Below, piece by piece: positions 7,010 through 16,693 of a stretch of DNA of 64,000 nucleotides; within the stretch, counting starts at the first letter, position 1, and each line of letters begins with the position of its first letter. Below the pieces are notes generated by a model. The model was given only the letters and a program-made list of their open reading frames with translations, did no database searches and was not told the origin of the DNA. The DNA is from Ardenticatena maritima (GTDB taxonomy: Bacteria > Chloroflexota > Anaerolineae > Ardenticatenales > Ardenticatenaceae): the NCBI RefSeq assembly GCF_001306175.1, contig NZ_LGKN01000004.1, positions 1 through 64,000 on the forward strand. The letters are read 5' to 3'. The position numbers and the translations under genes were made by a program.

Positions 7010-8676
7010 GCGAATCCTGGCAACACCGGCGAGCGGTTGAGGAGTTTCGCCGCGCACGCCGCAAAGCTGCGCTGGAACAACTGATGGCGCGTTTCAGTGG
7101 GCAAACCGCCAACCTGCTCTCCTACGAGCATGTGCGCGATGCGCTGCAACTGGATGAAACGTTCGGGCGGCCGCTCGGTTTGCAGGAGATTCCTTTGAGC
7201 GCCATTGTGGGAAGCGTCGGGCGCTACACCGACTTTACGCGCTCGTTTCTGCCCTTGCACGATACGATGGCAGACCGCTGGGCGCGTGTCCATCAGGCGA
7301 CCGAAGAGAAAATGCTGCCCATTGATGTGTATAAGGTCGGTGATGTCTATTTTGTGATTGACGGCAACCACCGCGTCTCTGTCGCGCGCGAACGGGGCGA
7401 CCAAACTATCCAAGCCTACGTGACCGAAATTCCGACGCCCATCACATTGACGCCCGATATGGACATCGACGACCTGCTTCTCGCCGCCGAACAAGCCAAT
7501 TTTTACCGTCAAACGGGCTTGCAGGCACGCTATCCTGACATTGATATTCGGCTGACTGCGCCCGGTCGCTACCGCGATTTGCTCCACCAAATTGCGGCAG
7601 AACAAGAGCGCCTGCGCGAAACAGAAGGGCGCGAAGTGCCATTTTCAGAAGCGGCGGATGTTTGGTATCGCACCATCTACCTGCCGATGGCGAACGCCAT
7701 TCGGCGCCTGGGTGTGTTGGATGAGTTCCCCAACCGCACCGAAGCCGATCTCTTTGTCTGGCTGGTGCGCCATCACAACGCGCTGCAAACAGCACTGGGT
7801 TGGGAGATTCCTCCCGAAGTTGCCGTGCTCGATTGGCTGGAAGAAACGCTTGACAGCGGAAGCCCACTCAAAGAATCCCCCTGGGCGACCGAGATGGTGG
7901 CGCCTGAAGACGCCAACCACCTGTTCAGCCGTATTCTCGTCCCGCTGGATGGCTCGGCGCATGGTTGGGCGGCGTTGGATGAAGCGCTCCACATCGCCCG
8001 ACTGGAAGAGGGCGCGCGCGTGTTTGGGTTGCACATTGTGCCGGTAGCCGTGCGCGCCGTTTCGCCGGAAGTGCACGCGCTGGAAGATGAATTTTTGCGC
8101 CGCTGTGCCGCGCAGCACGTGGAAGGCTTCTTCGCGGTCGAAGTCGGCGCACGCCCTGCGGAGCGCATTCTGGCGCGGGCGCGGCTTGTAGACCTGGTGG
8201 TCATCGGCGTGAACATTCCGCCGCCAAGCGACATCGTCGAAAAACAGCGCCACGGCTTACACCTGCTGCTAGCGCACTGCCCACGCCCCTTGTTGGCTGT
8301 ACCGGATACAGCGCGCCCCCTCACGCATGCGTTGGTCGCCTACGATGGCAGTACACGCGCAACGGCAGCGCTTGCTTTAGGTGTGTACATGGTGCGGCGC
8401 TGGCGAATCACGCTCACAGTTCTGACGGCGGACGTGCGTGGGCGTGTTTCACCGGCACAACAACGCGCGCGCACCTATTTGCAGGAGCGGGGCGTTCAAG
8501 CCGCTTTTGTCAGAAGTTCACTCGTGCCCGAAAAAGCAATTACGCAAACAGCGGAACAATTGGGGTGCTCGCTGATTGTCATGGGGGGATACGGTTCACG
8601 CTTGGAAACCATGTTCGATAGCACGGTCAATCGGGTTTTGCGGCGCACGAGAACCCCCGTACTTGTGTGCCGCTAG
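7006..8676 (+). CDS. ParB-like N-terminal domain fused to tandem universal stress domains
   Basis: The 556-residue protein starts at ATG 7006 behind AAGGAG; the frame opens earlier but without a site. Residues ~1-150 include VIDGNHRVSVAR, the ParB/sulfiredoxin-like nuclease motif usually seen as D-G-x-H-R, preceded by an IPLSAIVGSVGR segment. The middle (~150-300) is helical and unassigned. From about 305 there are two UspA domains: the first begins RILVPLDGSAHGWAAL, the second HALVAYDGSTRATAAL and ends in a G-G-x(n)-G nucleotide-binding pattern with VNRVLRRTRTPVLVC. The second domain fits ATP-binding Usp proteins. It ends 11 bp from the convergent cheR gene. This combination is unusual and its function is unknown. 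Confidence 0.75.
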   Translation: MSESWQHRRAVEEFRRARRKAALEQLMARFSGQTANLLSYEHVRDALQLDETFGRPLGLQEIPLSAIVGSVGRYTDFTRSFLPLHDTMADRWARVHQATEEKMLPIDVYKVGDVYFVIDGNHRVSVARERGDQTIQAYVTEIPTPITLTPDMDIDDLLLAAEQANFYRQTGLQARYPDIDIRLTAPGRYRDLLHQIAAEQERLRETEGREVPFSEAADVWYRTIYLPMANAIRRLGVLDEFPNRTEADLFVWLVRHHNALQTALGWEIPPEVAVLDWLEETLDSGSPLKESPWATEMVAPEDANHLFSRILVPLDGSAHGWAALDEALHIARLEEGARVFGLHIVPVAVRAVSPEVHALEDEFLRRCAAQHVEGFFAVEVGARPAERILARARLVDLVVIGVNIPPPSDIVEKQRHGLHLLLAHCPRPLLAVPDTARPLTHALVAYDGSTRATAALALGVYMVRRWRITLTVLTADVRGRVSPAQQRARTYLQERGVQAAFVRSSLVPEKAITQTAEQLGCSLIVMGGYGSRLETMFDSTVNRVLRRTRTPVLVCR

Positions 8677-8687
8677 GCTATCAGCCT

Positions 8688-9485
8688 TTAGAGAGCGGGG
8701 TCGCGTTGGTAGAACGCAGGCGCAACAGGTTTCAAGCCGTATTGTTCAGGCATTGTGATTGATTCACTCGCGCCTACAAAGAGCAGACCTTGGGGACGCA
8801 ATGCTAACGCCAATCGGCGATACAATGTTTTCTTCGCTTGCTGGTCAAAGTAAATCACCACGTTGCGGCATACAATCATATCAAAAGCGGCGTCAATTGG
8901 ATCGGACAAGAGATTGTGATACTCGGCGCGCACATACGCACGCAAACGAGGAATCACCCAAAACGCCCCATTTTTCTCCCGAAAATACTGCTCCCGCAGA
9001 TTGGGAGGAACATTGACCAAATCCTTTTCAGAATAGGGACCGCCCTGCTTGGTAGAGTGTAAAGCGGCTTGGTCGATATCCGTTGCCCAAATGCGAAAAA
9101 AGAGCCGTTTTTGCGCGTACTCCGAAAATAACATTGCTAGAGAGTAGGGTTCATGCCCATACGAACAGCCTGCGCTCCACACATGGATAATGGAACGACG
9201 TTCCGCTATCTGCGGCAAAAACCGCACGCGCAAAAGGTCCCACAATTCGGGGTCACGGAAGAACGTGGTGACATTGATGGTCAAATAGGCGCGTAAATCT
9301 TCGAGTAAAGAGGGATTTTTTTCAGCCATGTGAAAGAAAAGCGGCCATGAAGCAATTTTCTGGCGGCGGAGATAGGATTGCAAACGCCGCTGCATTTGCC
9401 GCGATTTGTACTGCTGAATATCAATGCCCAACAAGTCGAGCACTTTTCTGCGCAGATACACCCATTCAATGTCAGGCTGTGTCAT
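8688..9485 (-). CDS. cheR: Chemotaxis protein methyltransferase CheR
   Basis: CheR transfers methyl groups from S-adenosylmethionine to glutamates of the chemoreceptor (MCP). The 265 residues match the family length: an N-terminal helical domain (~1-75) with the typical QMQRRLQSYLRR segment, then a class I methyltransferase fold with WSAGCSYGHEPYSLAM (SAM binding), IWATDIDQAAL and DMIVCRNVVIYFD. It is the last gene of the nine-gene chemosensory operon; ATG 9485 overlaps the cheB end by 14 bp. There is no C-terminal VxR-type pentapeptide issue to judge because no receptor pentapeptide was identified. Confidence 0.95.
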   Translation of the reverse strand: MTQPDIEWVYLRRKVLDLLGIDIQQYKSRQMQRRLQSYLRRQKIASWPLFFHMAEKNPSLLEDLRAYLTINVTTFFRDPELWDLLRVRFLPQIAERRSIIHVWSAGCSYGHEPYSLAMLFSEYAQKRLFFRIWATDIDQAALHSTKQGGPYSEKDLVNVPPNLREQYFREKNGAFWVIPRLRAYVRAEYHNLLSDPIDAAFDMIVCRNVVIYFDQQAKKTLYRRLALALRPQGLLFVGASESITMPEQYGLKPVAPAFYQRDPAL

Positions 9486-10551
9486 GTCTGCTCATCCGCC
9501 GTATCAAGTCAATCAGCGTTTGGGCAATTTCCTCAGGTGGTTGGACATAGTCAGCCAATCCGGCTTCAACGACGGCACGCGGCATGCCATACACCACTGA
9601 TGAAGATTCATCCTGGGCAATGACCGTCCCCCCGGCTTGTTTGATCGCACGCGCCCCTTCGCGCCCATCTTCTCCCATGCCGGTCAGAACGACGCCGATG
9701 GCGCGTTCACCATGAAAACGAGCCACGGAGCGCATTGTCACATCCGCGGCAGGGCGCACATGGTTGACGGGTGGGTCAAGGGTCAGGCGAATGGTGCGGA
9801 AATTGAGCAACGTTGTATGTACGCCGCCGGGCGCAAGCAACGCCGAGCCGATCGTCAGACGCATGCCCTCTTCTGCTTCAGCCACACGCAAAGCCGAATA
9901 CAGATCGAGGCGATGGGCAAGGGTGTGGGTAAAATGGGGCGGCATATGCTGAACAATCAGGATCGCCGCACCAAGATCAGGCGGCAAGGATTGCAACAAC
10001 GTTGCCAACGTGCGTGGACCGCCGGTTGAAGCAGCAATCACAATCACAGGGTCGCCAATCTGCAACAGACGCCCCAATTGGGGTTTGGGTGGCGGCTGCG
10101 GGGGTTCAGCCAGCGGTTTCAAGGCACGCACCCCTTGGCTACGCACCGCGGCACGAATCTTGCGCAACAATTCTTCCTGGATGAGTGGCAGTTCCACCTG
10201 CGAACGCGGCTTTTGCACAACATCCACCGCTCCCATCAGGAGCGCCTGCGTGGTAATTTCGGCACCGCGCCGCGTGTAAAGACTGCACATGATAACCGGC
10301 ACATGCACCGTTTTCATGATGATTTCAAGCGCTTCAAGCCCGTTCATCTCTGGCATTTCGTAGTCCATCGTGATGACATCCGGGCGCAGTGCCGTTGCCA
10401 TTTCGACGGCTTCTTTGCCGGTTGTGGCAACCCCTACGACTTCTATGTCGGGGGCGTCTTCCAAGATTTTTTGCAATAAATGGGCTGTGAAAAGCGAATC
10501 TTCGGCAATCAGAACGCGAATGGGATGCTTGCTCATGATCTGCTGACTCAT
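9472..10551 (-). CDS. cheB: Protein-glutamate methylesterase/deamidase CheB
   Basis: CheB removes receptor methyl groups and deamidates glutamines, opposing CheR. The 359 residues comprise a receiver domain (1-~125; acidic pair E17/D18, phospho-acceptor Asp63 in TMDYEMPEMNG, Lys in VQKPRS) and, after a Pro-rich linker (EPPQPPPKPQ), the methylesterase domain with the Ser-His-Asp triad visible as IAASTGGP, VQHMPPHFT and TGMGEDG. The start at 10551 overlaps the cheY stop by ATGA. Phosphorylation by CheA is expected to activate it. Confidence 0.95.
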   Translation of the reverse strand: MSQQIMSKHPIRVLIAEDSLFTAHLLQKILEDAPDIEVVGVATTGKEAVEMATALRPDVITMDYEMPEMNGLEALEIIMKTVHVPVIMCSLYTRRGAEITTQALLMGAVDVVQKPRSQVELPLIQEELLRKIRAAVRSQGVRALKPLAEPPQPPPKPQLGRLLQIGDPVIVIAASTGGPRTLATLLQSLPPDLGAAILIVQHMPPHFTHTLAHRLDLYSALRVAEAEEGMRLTIGSALLAPGGVHTTLLNFRTIRLTLDPPVNHVRPAADVTMRSVARFHGERAIGVVLTGMGEDGREGARAIKQAGGTVIAQDESSSVVYGMPRAVVEAGLADYVQPPEEIAQTLIDLIRRMSRHDTA

Positions 10552-10907
10552 GATCGTGTCGCCAGTTCGAGTGCGTGGAGCACTTGCTCCGGCTTGAAGG
10601 GTTTTACAATAAAATCGCGGGCGCCTCGTCTGAGTGCTTCGAGAATAATTGCCTGCTGCCCAAGAGCCGACAACATGACTACGCGCGCGTTGGGGTCGTA
10701 TTCACGGATAAGCCGCAAGGCTTCCATACCATCCAATTTGGGCATGGTAATATCGAGCAAAACAACGTCAGGATGATATTGGCGGTATACGTCCACGGCT
10801 TCTTGTCCGTCGCCTGCCTCCAGGACGTCGAAGCCTGCTTCGCTCAAAATTTTTTGCAGGCGTTTGCGGACGAATTGCGCATCATCCACAACCAACACGG
10901 TAGGCAT
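10548..10907 (-). CDS. cheY: Chemotaxis response regulator CheY
   Basis: This is a stand-alone receiver domain of 119 residues: acidic pair D8/D9, phospho-acceptor Asp52 in VVLLDITMPKLDG, a Ser in VVMLSALG (switch Thr/Ser position) and the conserved Lys in DFIVKPFK. No output domain is attached. CheA would phosphorylate it and CheC, encoded three genes upstream, may dephosphorylate it. With no flagellar genes in the window, its target (pilus or gliding motor, or another output) is open. Confidence 0.93.
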   Translation of the reverse strand: MPTVLVVDDAQFVRKRLQKILSEAGFDVLEAGDGQEAVDVYRQYHPDVVLLDITMPKLDGMEALRLIREYDPNARVVMLSALGQQAIILEALRRGARDFIVKPFKPEQVLHALELATRS

Positions 10908-10919
10908 ACCACGATCCTT

Positions 10920-11480
10920 TCACATCAAGCGATGCATACGTGTTTCCTCAAGTGTTTTGACATAGACAATGCCATCGGAAGGGTCAAACACCACAGAACG
11001 CCCTCGTTGCCCTCCTACATCTTTGGCAATGATAGGAATTTGCATTTCGGATAACACTTCATGCGCCATTTCCACATTGCGCTCACCAACACGCATGGCG
11101 GGAATATCAAGCGGCGCACTCTTCAACATATTGGCACCGCCGGCAATAAACGCCACCAAACGGCGTGGCGAAATACCGCGTGCTTTGAAGTCGTTGACCA
11201 ATGCCTCAATACCCAATCGAACATACTTATACGGGTTATGAGCATCTTGCAAAGTCGAGGGGGGGTGAGGCAAAAGCGCATGCATCAACGCTCCCACTTT
11301 CAACTTTGGCATAAACAAGCAGATCGCCACACAAGATCCAAGCCCATAGGATGCTAACACCACATCAGGTGCTTCTGCAAATGCCACTTCACCAATTTTG
11401 ACATGCACAATTTTCTTTTGACCGATAAGCGCCAGAAAAACGTGTTGGTCTATTGGCTGGGGGGAGACAAGCCGGTTCAT
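10920..11480 (-). CDS. cheD: Chemoreceptor glutamine deamidase CheD
   Basis: CheD converts receptor Gln to Glu and forms a complex with CheC. The 186-residue protein has the catalytic Cys in YGLGSCVAI, the His in GALMHALLPH and the conserved C-terminal KDVGGQRGRSVVFD. An extra ~30 residues precede the usual core start, so the true start could be internal; ATG 11480 is kept because it is only 9 bp from the cheC stop. Pairing with cheC directly upstream supports both calls. Confidence 0.9.
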   Translation of the reverse strand: MNRLVSPQPIDQHVFLALIGQKKIVHVKIGEVAFAEAPDVVLASYGLGSCVAICLFMPKLKVGALMHALLPHPPSTLQDAHNPYKYVRLGIEALVNDFKARGISPRRLVAFIAGGANMLKSAPLDIPAMRVGERNVEMAHEVLSEMQIPIIAKDVGGQRGRSVVFDPSDGIVYVKTLEETRMHRLM

Positions 11481-11489
11481 ATGTGATAC

Positions 11490-12077
11490 CTATTCTGGAA
11501 AAACCCATACCTGTATAGCCAGTGCCCGCTGTTGCTCAACTAATGTTGTTTGCAACACAGGAAAAGACGTTTCCACGGCTCCGACCGAAACAGCAATGAC
11601 ATTCAAAATAGCCCCCAACATATCGACCATGATGACCGGCGGAGTGGGATACATCGCGATGCCGATATGCTCTGCCAGGGTATTGAGCAAGGTTGTCATC
11701 GCGATGTTGCCCAGTTCTCCAAGCGCCGACAATGTTGTTTCATCAAACGTTCTCTCTTCCGAAGCCTGTGCCCCCAAAAGTTGTGTGAGCACATAGGTCG
11801 TTGTCGCCGGGTTGAGCACGAGTAAACAATGCGCAGTCACCGGTGATTTTGCAAGCAAATACACGCCGGTATATTCGGCTTCTATCTGCTCGTGCTGTTC
11901 CCACAACATATCAAGCGTCAACGTGCGAATCGCAACCGGTTCTGGAACCAACGTCATGTCCAGAAACTCGCTCACTTTCTGCGCAACTGTGCGAAACGCA
12001 TCGTTCAAGAGAAATTCAGCACGGTCAGAATGAAGTATGGTTTGCCAGAGTGATGGTTCGGAATGAAATTGGGACAT
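11490..12077 (-). CDS. cheC: CheC-family CheY-P phosphatase
   Basis: The 195-residue protein contains a CheC/CheX/FliY-type active-site helix, TLSALGELGNIAMTTLLNTLAE in two overlapping pieces, with the E-x-x-N pair (GELGN) needed for CheY-P hydrolysis. A second canonical helix is less clear, as the later region (MLGAILNVIAVSVG) lacks the E-x-x-N pattern; it may therefore have one active site rather than two. Adjacent cheD is the usual partner. The role is inferred as signal termination and adaptation. Confidence 0.8.
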   Translation of the reverse strand: MSQFHSEPSLWQTILHSDRAEFLLNDAFRTVAQKVSEFLDMTLVPEPVAIRTLTLDMLWEQHEQIEAEYTGVYLLAKSPVTAHCLLVLNPATTTYVLTQLLGAQASEERTFDETTLSALGELGNIAMTTLLNTLAEHIGIAMYPTPPVIMVDMLGAILNVIAVSVGAVETSFPVLQTTLVEQQRALAIQVWVFPE

Positions 12078-12092
12078 CGTTCACATTTTCTC

Positions 12093-14132
12093 TTAATGTT
12101 CTCGCGTGAGCATGTGATGGTCAAAGATAAAGGCAATGCGTCCATCGCCCAGGATGGTACATCCCGTCAGGCTGGCCGGCGCATGAACGAAACGCCCTAA
12201 TTGTTTCATCACAATCTCGCGTTCATCTTCAATAGCATCAACCGGAAGGGCGACATAGTCATTGCTGCGCGCCACGATGATGAAAGCCACAGGTGAAGCC
12301 ACTTGCACCTTTTCATCACCAAACACACGGCTGAGTTCGACAACAGGCACCATTTGTCCATGCCAGCGTAAAACAGGTTTCCCATGCATTGTCAAACGCT
12401 CAGCCTCTTGAAAGCGCACGATTTCACGCACGTGAATAATCGGCATGGCAAAAAGGACTGTGCCCGCCCTGAAAAGTAAAGCACGCATGATGATGAGTGT
12501 CAGAGGCAGCCGCAAGATGAACGTTGTACCATGGCCAGGCGTGCTTTGTACGGTAATTGAGCCACCTATACGCTCGATGGCGTGCCGCACAACATCCAAC
12601 CCAACGCCACGCCCAGAAATATCGCTGACGGTATCGCGGGTGGAAAAGCCGGTCTGAAAGAGCAGGTTGTAAGCAGCCTCAGGGGAGAGGGCGGCGGCTT
12701 CGTCCTCGGAGAGGATACCACGCGCAACGGCTTTTTCCACTACACGTTGCGCGTCAATACCGCGTCCATCATCTTGCACCATGAGATAGATTTCGCCCTG
12801 GCGCTGTTCAGCCCGCAGAAGAATATGTCCCGTAGGCGGCTTGCCCGCGGCTTCGCGTTCCTCAGGCGTTTCAATCCCGTGGTCCACCGCATTGCGAATG
12901 AGGTGCACCATGGGGTCTTGTAGCATTTCCAGGACGGAGCGGTCCAATTCGGTCTCTTCCCCTTCGACGCTCACATGCACATGCTTTCCCTGTGCGCGTG
13001 CAATATCCCGTGCAACACGCGGCAATTTGCCGAACAGAATCGCCAGCGGCAGCATGCGGGTTTGCATGATTTCATACTGCAACTGTTCAATTGTCTGCAC
13101 ATGCTGCGCGAGAACATCACTCAGCGCCGTCTGTATCGTCAGCGGCACATGGTTTTTCTCAAGCATGGCTTCGATTTCGATAAGGCGCGTGCGGTGGGTA
13201 ATCAACTCGCCAACAAGGTTGAGCAACGTGTCAAGGCGCTCCACCGGGACACGCACAACGCCCTCATAGGCGGCACCATGCGCCTCAGGTGTTGTTGTGG
13301 GAAGCGGCGCTTTCTCTTTCTTCGGCTCTTTTTCAAGTGTTTCTTCAAAAGATTTTTGCGCTTCTTGCGAGTGTTTCTCCACAGCCGATTGGTCGCTCTC
13401 AGGCAGAGGCTGCGGCAAATAGGGAACAATCTCTATGCGTTTCAAATCAGGAATTTCAATGAGCCATCGCCGCACGGCGTCCACCGGCTCATCTGTACGC
13501 ACGATCAGGCGCAGGCGGGTTGTGTCTTCGCTCAGCGTCTCCAAATTGGGGTCGGACGCGACCACGTGCCCAACATCGAGCAACGCAATGGCCGCCTGGT
13601 AGAGCCGCGCCGCCGGCGCAAAAGCAGAGAGGTCGGCTTCAATCGTAATGTCAAGCATCGGTTGGTCGGCATCCAGGTACTCTTGAATATCGTCCGATTC
13701 GGCTTGTGTAAAACCATGCACCGGCGGAGATTCTTTTTCATTGACCAGGTAGGTTTGCAATTGCTCCAAAGCCGTATCGCACGGCGTTGGCGGGCGGTTT
13801 TCCAAGACATCACGACTCATTTCACGTAGCAAGTCAAGGCACACGAAAAAGGTGTCGAGCAAATGCTCACCCAATTCAACCCGCCCTTCCTGAACCTGCT
13901 GGACAAGTGTTTCCAGTGTATGGGTGAGCGTACTCATGGGCTGGTGCCCCACCACCCCCCCCAACGCTTTGAGTGTGTGTGCCGCGCGAAAAAAGGTGCG
14001 CAAAAGTTCGTCGCTCTGTTCGCCTTGTTCCAGGGCAAGGAGCACTTGCTCGATATTCAGCAGGTGTTCTTCAATATCCGCCTGAAACAGCGGAATTTCG
14101 TCGGGCTCAATGGAATACAGCCATTCACTCAT
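12093..14132 (-). CDS. cheA: Chemotaxis histidine kinase CheA
   Basis: CheA autophosphorylates in response to receptor state and passes phosphate to CheY and CheB. The 679 residues show P1/HPt (1-~130, phospho-His52 in FFRAAHTLKALGG), a region that may be P2 (~165-245), an acidic/Lys-rich linker (~250-285), the P3 dimerisation helices, the P4 HATPase with N box LIRNAVDHGIE, G1 DDGRGID and G2 GRGVGLDVV, and a C-terminal CheW-like P5 domain. All key residues are present, so it should be active. It lies 11 bp after cheW. Confidence 0.95.
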   Translation of the reverse strand: MSEWLYSIEPDEIPLFQADIEEHLLNIEQVLLALEQGEQSDELLRTFFRAAHTLKALGGVVGHQPMSTLTHTLETLVQQVQEGRVELGEHLLDTFFVCLDLLREMSRDVLENRPPTPCDTALEQLQTYLVNEKESPPVHGFTQAESDDIQEYLDADQPMLDITIEADLSAFAPAARLYQAAIALLDVGHVVASDPNLETLSEDTTRLRLIVRTDEPVDAVRRWLIEIPDLKRIEIVPYLPQPLPESDQSAVEKHSQEAQKSFEETLEKEPKKEKAPLPTTTPEAHGAAYEGVVRVPVERLDTLLNLVGELITHRTRLIEIEAMLEKNHVPLTIQTALSDVLAQHVQTIEQLQYEIMQTRMLPLAILFGKLPRVARDIARAQGKHVHVSVEGEETELDRSVLEMLQDPMVHLIRNAVDHGIETPEEREAAGKPPTGHILLRAEQRQGEIYLMVQDDGRGIDAQRVVEKAVARGILSEDEAAALSPEAAYNLLFQTGFSTRDTVSDISGRGVGLDVVRHAIERIGGSITVQSTPGHGTTFILRLPLTLIIMRALLFRAGTVLFAMPIIHVREIVRFQEAERLTMHGKPVLRWHGQMVPVVELSRVFGDEKVQVASPVAFIIVARSNDYVALPVDAIEDEREIVMKQLGRFVHAPASLTGCTILGDGRIAFIFDHHMLTREH

Positions 14133-14143
14133 ACGATTTCACG

Positions 14144-14620
14144 CTACTTGTCATCGCGCTCGTGGCTCGAACGTGCCGATTGCAGCGCGGCTTGTTGGTC
14201 GGGTGTAAACAACGCCGATGGGTCGAGCAGAACAATAAAGCGGTCTTTATCGGAAAGAATGCCGAGAATATAGCGGTTCTCAATATGGCTCAATAAGCCG
14301 GTTGGTGGTGTGATCATTTCCGCTTGCAAGGTCGCCACGGTTTCGACCTGGTCAACCAACAAGCCCACATACTCACCATCCAACTCAATTACCAAAATCA
14401 TGGGGCGTTCCGGCGTCTCATCTTCGGGAAGCCCCAAGCGACGGCGCAAATTGACCACGGGCACAACCACGCCGCGCATGTTGATAACGCCTTCAACAAA
14501 GGACGGCGCACCGGGCACATGCGTCCATGCCTGCATGGGCAAAATAGTGGCGACAAAACGCACATGGACGCCGAAGGTTTCAGCGCCAAGGCGCAACAAC
14601 ACATATGATTCAGCGCTCAT
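14144..14620 (-). CDS. cheW: Chemotaxis coupling protein CheW
   Basis: CheW links receptors to CheA at the inner face of the membrane. The 158-residue start at ATG 14620 is chosen because AAGGAGACAGCC precedes it and MSAESYVLLRLGAETFGV is the usual CheW opening; the frame runs farther upstream but without support. Typical features follow: VEGVINMRGVVVPVVNLRRRLG and the LLVDQVETV segment. The first 11 bp overlap the end of the MCP gene, suggesting translational coupling of receptor and adaptor. Confidence 0.93.
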   Translation of the reverse strand: MSAESYVLLRLGAETFGVHVRFVATILPMQAWTHVPGAPSFVEGVINMRGVVVPVVNLRRRLGLPEDETPERPMILVIELDGEYVGLLVDQVETVATLQAEMITPPTGLLSHIENRYILGILSDKDRFIVLLDPSALFTPDQQAALQSARSSHERDDK

Positions 14621-16676
14621 GGCTGTCTCCTTTATGAACAGGCTGGCGATGCGTATGTGCCGACTTTGATTTCTTGAAAAGCATCTCGTTGCTTGCTTCT
14701 TTCGGCTGGTCTGCCTCAACATCGTTGATGTAATGCTTCACCAATCGGCGCAAGGTGTTCGCCATGTCCGCCAATTGCTGGGCGGACGCCATCATCTCTT
14801 CCACCTGCGCGCTCAATTCTTCAGTAGAGGCACTGACCTGTTGCACGCCGGCGCTTGTCTCCTCAGAAATGCTTGCCAAACTTTCGACCGCCTGGCGGAT
14901 TTCGTGAATACTGGCGGCCATCTGTTGTGTCGCCGCGGAGTTTTCTTCGGTAATGGAGACGACTGTTTGCACAGACTCGGCCACGCTTTCCACTTGCCGG
15001 CGGACTTCGGAGACAGTTTTGTAGAGCACTTGTGAGACATCATCCGTTGCACGCGCAGCAGCAAAAACGCGCTGGAACTGCGCCTCCGTCTGCTCGATTT
15101 GCGCCAAGCCTTCCCGAATGGCTTGCCCCACAGCCCGTACCGCCTGACCGGTGGCGCTCATATCGTGTTGGACATCGCGAATCATGCTGGTAATGTCCGC
15201 AGTGGAACGTTTGGCGTCTTCCGACAATTTGCGGATTTGTTCAGCGATAACAGTAAATCCGCGCCCCTGTTCTCCCGCACGTGCGGCTTCCACGGCTGCG
15301 TTCAACGCCAAAATGTCTGTCTTATCGGCAATCTCATCAATTGTGCGCACAATAAAACCAATGGCTTCACTTTGCTCATCCATGCGTGCCACGGCTTGTG
15401 CTGTTTCTTCAATTTGTGAGTGCATCCGCTCCAAGAACGCTTGCATGGCATCGAGTCGTTCGCGACCTTCGGTCGCTGCTTCGTTCAACTCTGCGCTGGT
15501 CGTCGAAGCCTGCCGCGCCAGTGTTTCCAGGCTATCCATGCCATTGGTAATTTTTTCGGTTATTTCGTTGGTGCGCTGCATAGCCGCCACTTGTTCTGAC
15601 GCCCCTTGCGCCACGCCATCAGCCGCGCGCGCAATCTGATCGATCGCATGGGCAACAGTGGCGGCGTCGCTGGCTTGCTGCACAGTCCCCTGGCTCAATT
15701 GGTGCATCGTCTCGGCAATTTGCTGGGTCGCATACCCCGTCTGTTCCGCCGCGCTTTGCAATTCTTGCCCCGCTTGCGCCAAATGCGCCCCTTGCACCGC
15801 GACATTCGCAATCAATGCTCGCAAGTGTTCCAAGCCTTTGCCCAACGCCTGCTGCATCTCATCAACATGCGCCACTGTTTGGGCAAACACACGTTGAACA
15901 CGAGCAAACTCAACCGATTTGGGCGTGGGAAGCGTCAGCGGTGGTGAGGGTTCCACGGCTACGTCTATATCGCCTTCTGCAAAGGCACGCACCACCTCCG
16001 TCAAGGGGTCGAGCGTCTTCTCAACATGCTGAGCGGCTTCCTGCAACAAGCGCATGTCATGCGCCACCCATGCCGCCATCCGCCACATTCCCCATACAAG
16101 GCTCACGAGGAAAAGAATTTGCAAGACGAAAGCGAGACGCAACCATGTCGCCAAACTGGTTTCAGCCGTGCGGAGTGTTTCGAGTGTGCGTGCTTGTGCT
16201 TCAACCGCGGCGCGCAATGCGGCAATGGTGCTCTTCGAGGTATCAACAAAACGGATCACAGTAGCATTGTCAGGCGATTGCCCAGATTGGACCATCGCCG
16301 CTAACGAAGCATAGAGGCTGTTTGCGGTACGGAAGTTGTCCATGACATCCGCGATGCGACGTTCCGAGGAAGTGTCGGCAAGCAAATCGTCGAGCGCCGC
16401 TTCAATACGAGCCGTTTGCTGTTGCGCGACAGCGTGAGCCGACGGATCGCGGGTGAGCAAATACGCATACTGTGCGCTGGTCTGTTCCAGCAAATCCGTT
16501 TCGAGTGTGGAAAGACGCGCCAACATAAGCGATTCTTGCTCAATTCGCGCAATGTGCCGCTGATGTTGCCATGTAACCCACCATTCCAAGGCAAAGGCGG
16601 CAAGCGCAAATGCCCCAACCAATACAACGACCAGAATCAGCCGTCGGTTGAGCGAAAGTGATGTGGTATCAGACAT
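14610..16676 (-). CDS. Methyl-accepting chemotaxis protein
   Basis: This 688-residue receptor has a short cytoplasmic lead, TM1 (~13-34), a ~140-residue extracytoplasmic helical domain of four-helix-bundle type, TM2 (~178-203), a poorly conserved HAMP-like segment and a long cytoplasmic signalling coiled coil. The signalling tip is unmistakable: LALNAAVEAARAGEQGRGF followed by IAEQIRKLSEDAKRS. The sensor region has no recognisable ligand motif. It is the only receptor gene in the window and is encoded with its own cheW/cheA, so it probably feeds this operon's kinase. Methylation sites were not assigned. Confidence 0.93.
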   Translation of the reverse strand: MSDTTSLSLNRRLILVVVLVGAFALAAFALEWWVTWQHQRHIARIEQESLMLARLSTLETDLLEQTSAQYAYLLTRDPSAHAVAQQQTARIEAALDDLLADTSSERRIADVMDNFRTANSLYASLAAMVQSGQSPDNATVIRFVDTSKSTIAALRAAVEAQARTLETLRTAETSLATWLRLAFVLQILFLVSLVWGMWRMAAWVAHDMRLLQEAAQHVEKTLDPLTEVVRAFAEGDIDVAVEPSPPLTLPTPKSVEFARVQRVFAQTVAHVDEMQQALGKGLEHLRALIANVAVQGAHLAQAGQELQSAAEQTGYATQQIAETMHQLSQGTVQQASDAATVAHAIDQIARAADGVAQGASEQVAAMQRTNEITEKITNGMDSLETLARQASTTSAELNEAATEGRERLDAMQAFLERMHSQIEETAQAVARMDEQSEAIGFIVRTIDEIADKTDILALNAAVEAARAGEQGRGFTVIAEQIRKLSEDAKRSTADITSMIRDVQHDMSATGQAVRAVGQAIREGLAQIEQTEAQFQRVFAAARATDDVSQVLYKTVSEVRRQVESVAESVQTVVSITEENSAATQQMAASIHEIRQAVESLASISEETSAGVQQVSASTEELSAQVEEMMASAQQLADMANTLRRLVKHYINDVEADQPKEASNEMLFKKSKSAHTHRQPVHKGDSHER

Positions 16677-16693
16677 GCCAGCCTCCTTTCAAG

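Noticed and set aside
8670-8695. Small GGCT/AGCC hairpin between the convergent Usp and cheR genes
   Set aside because: A four-base stem is too short to call a terminator.
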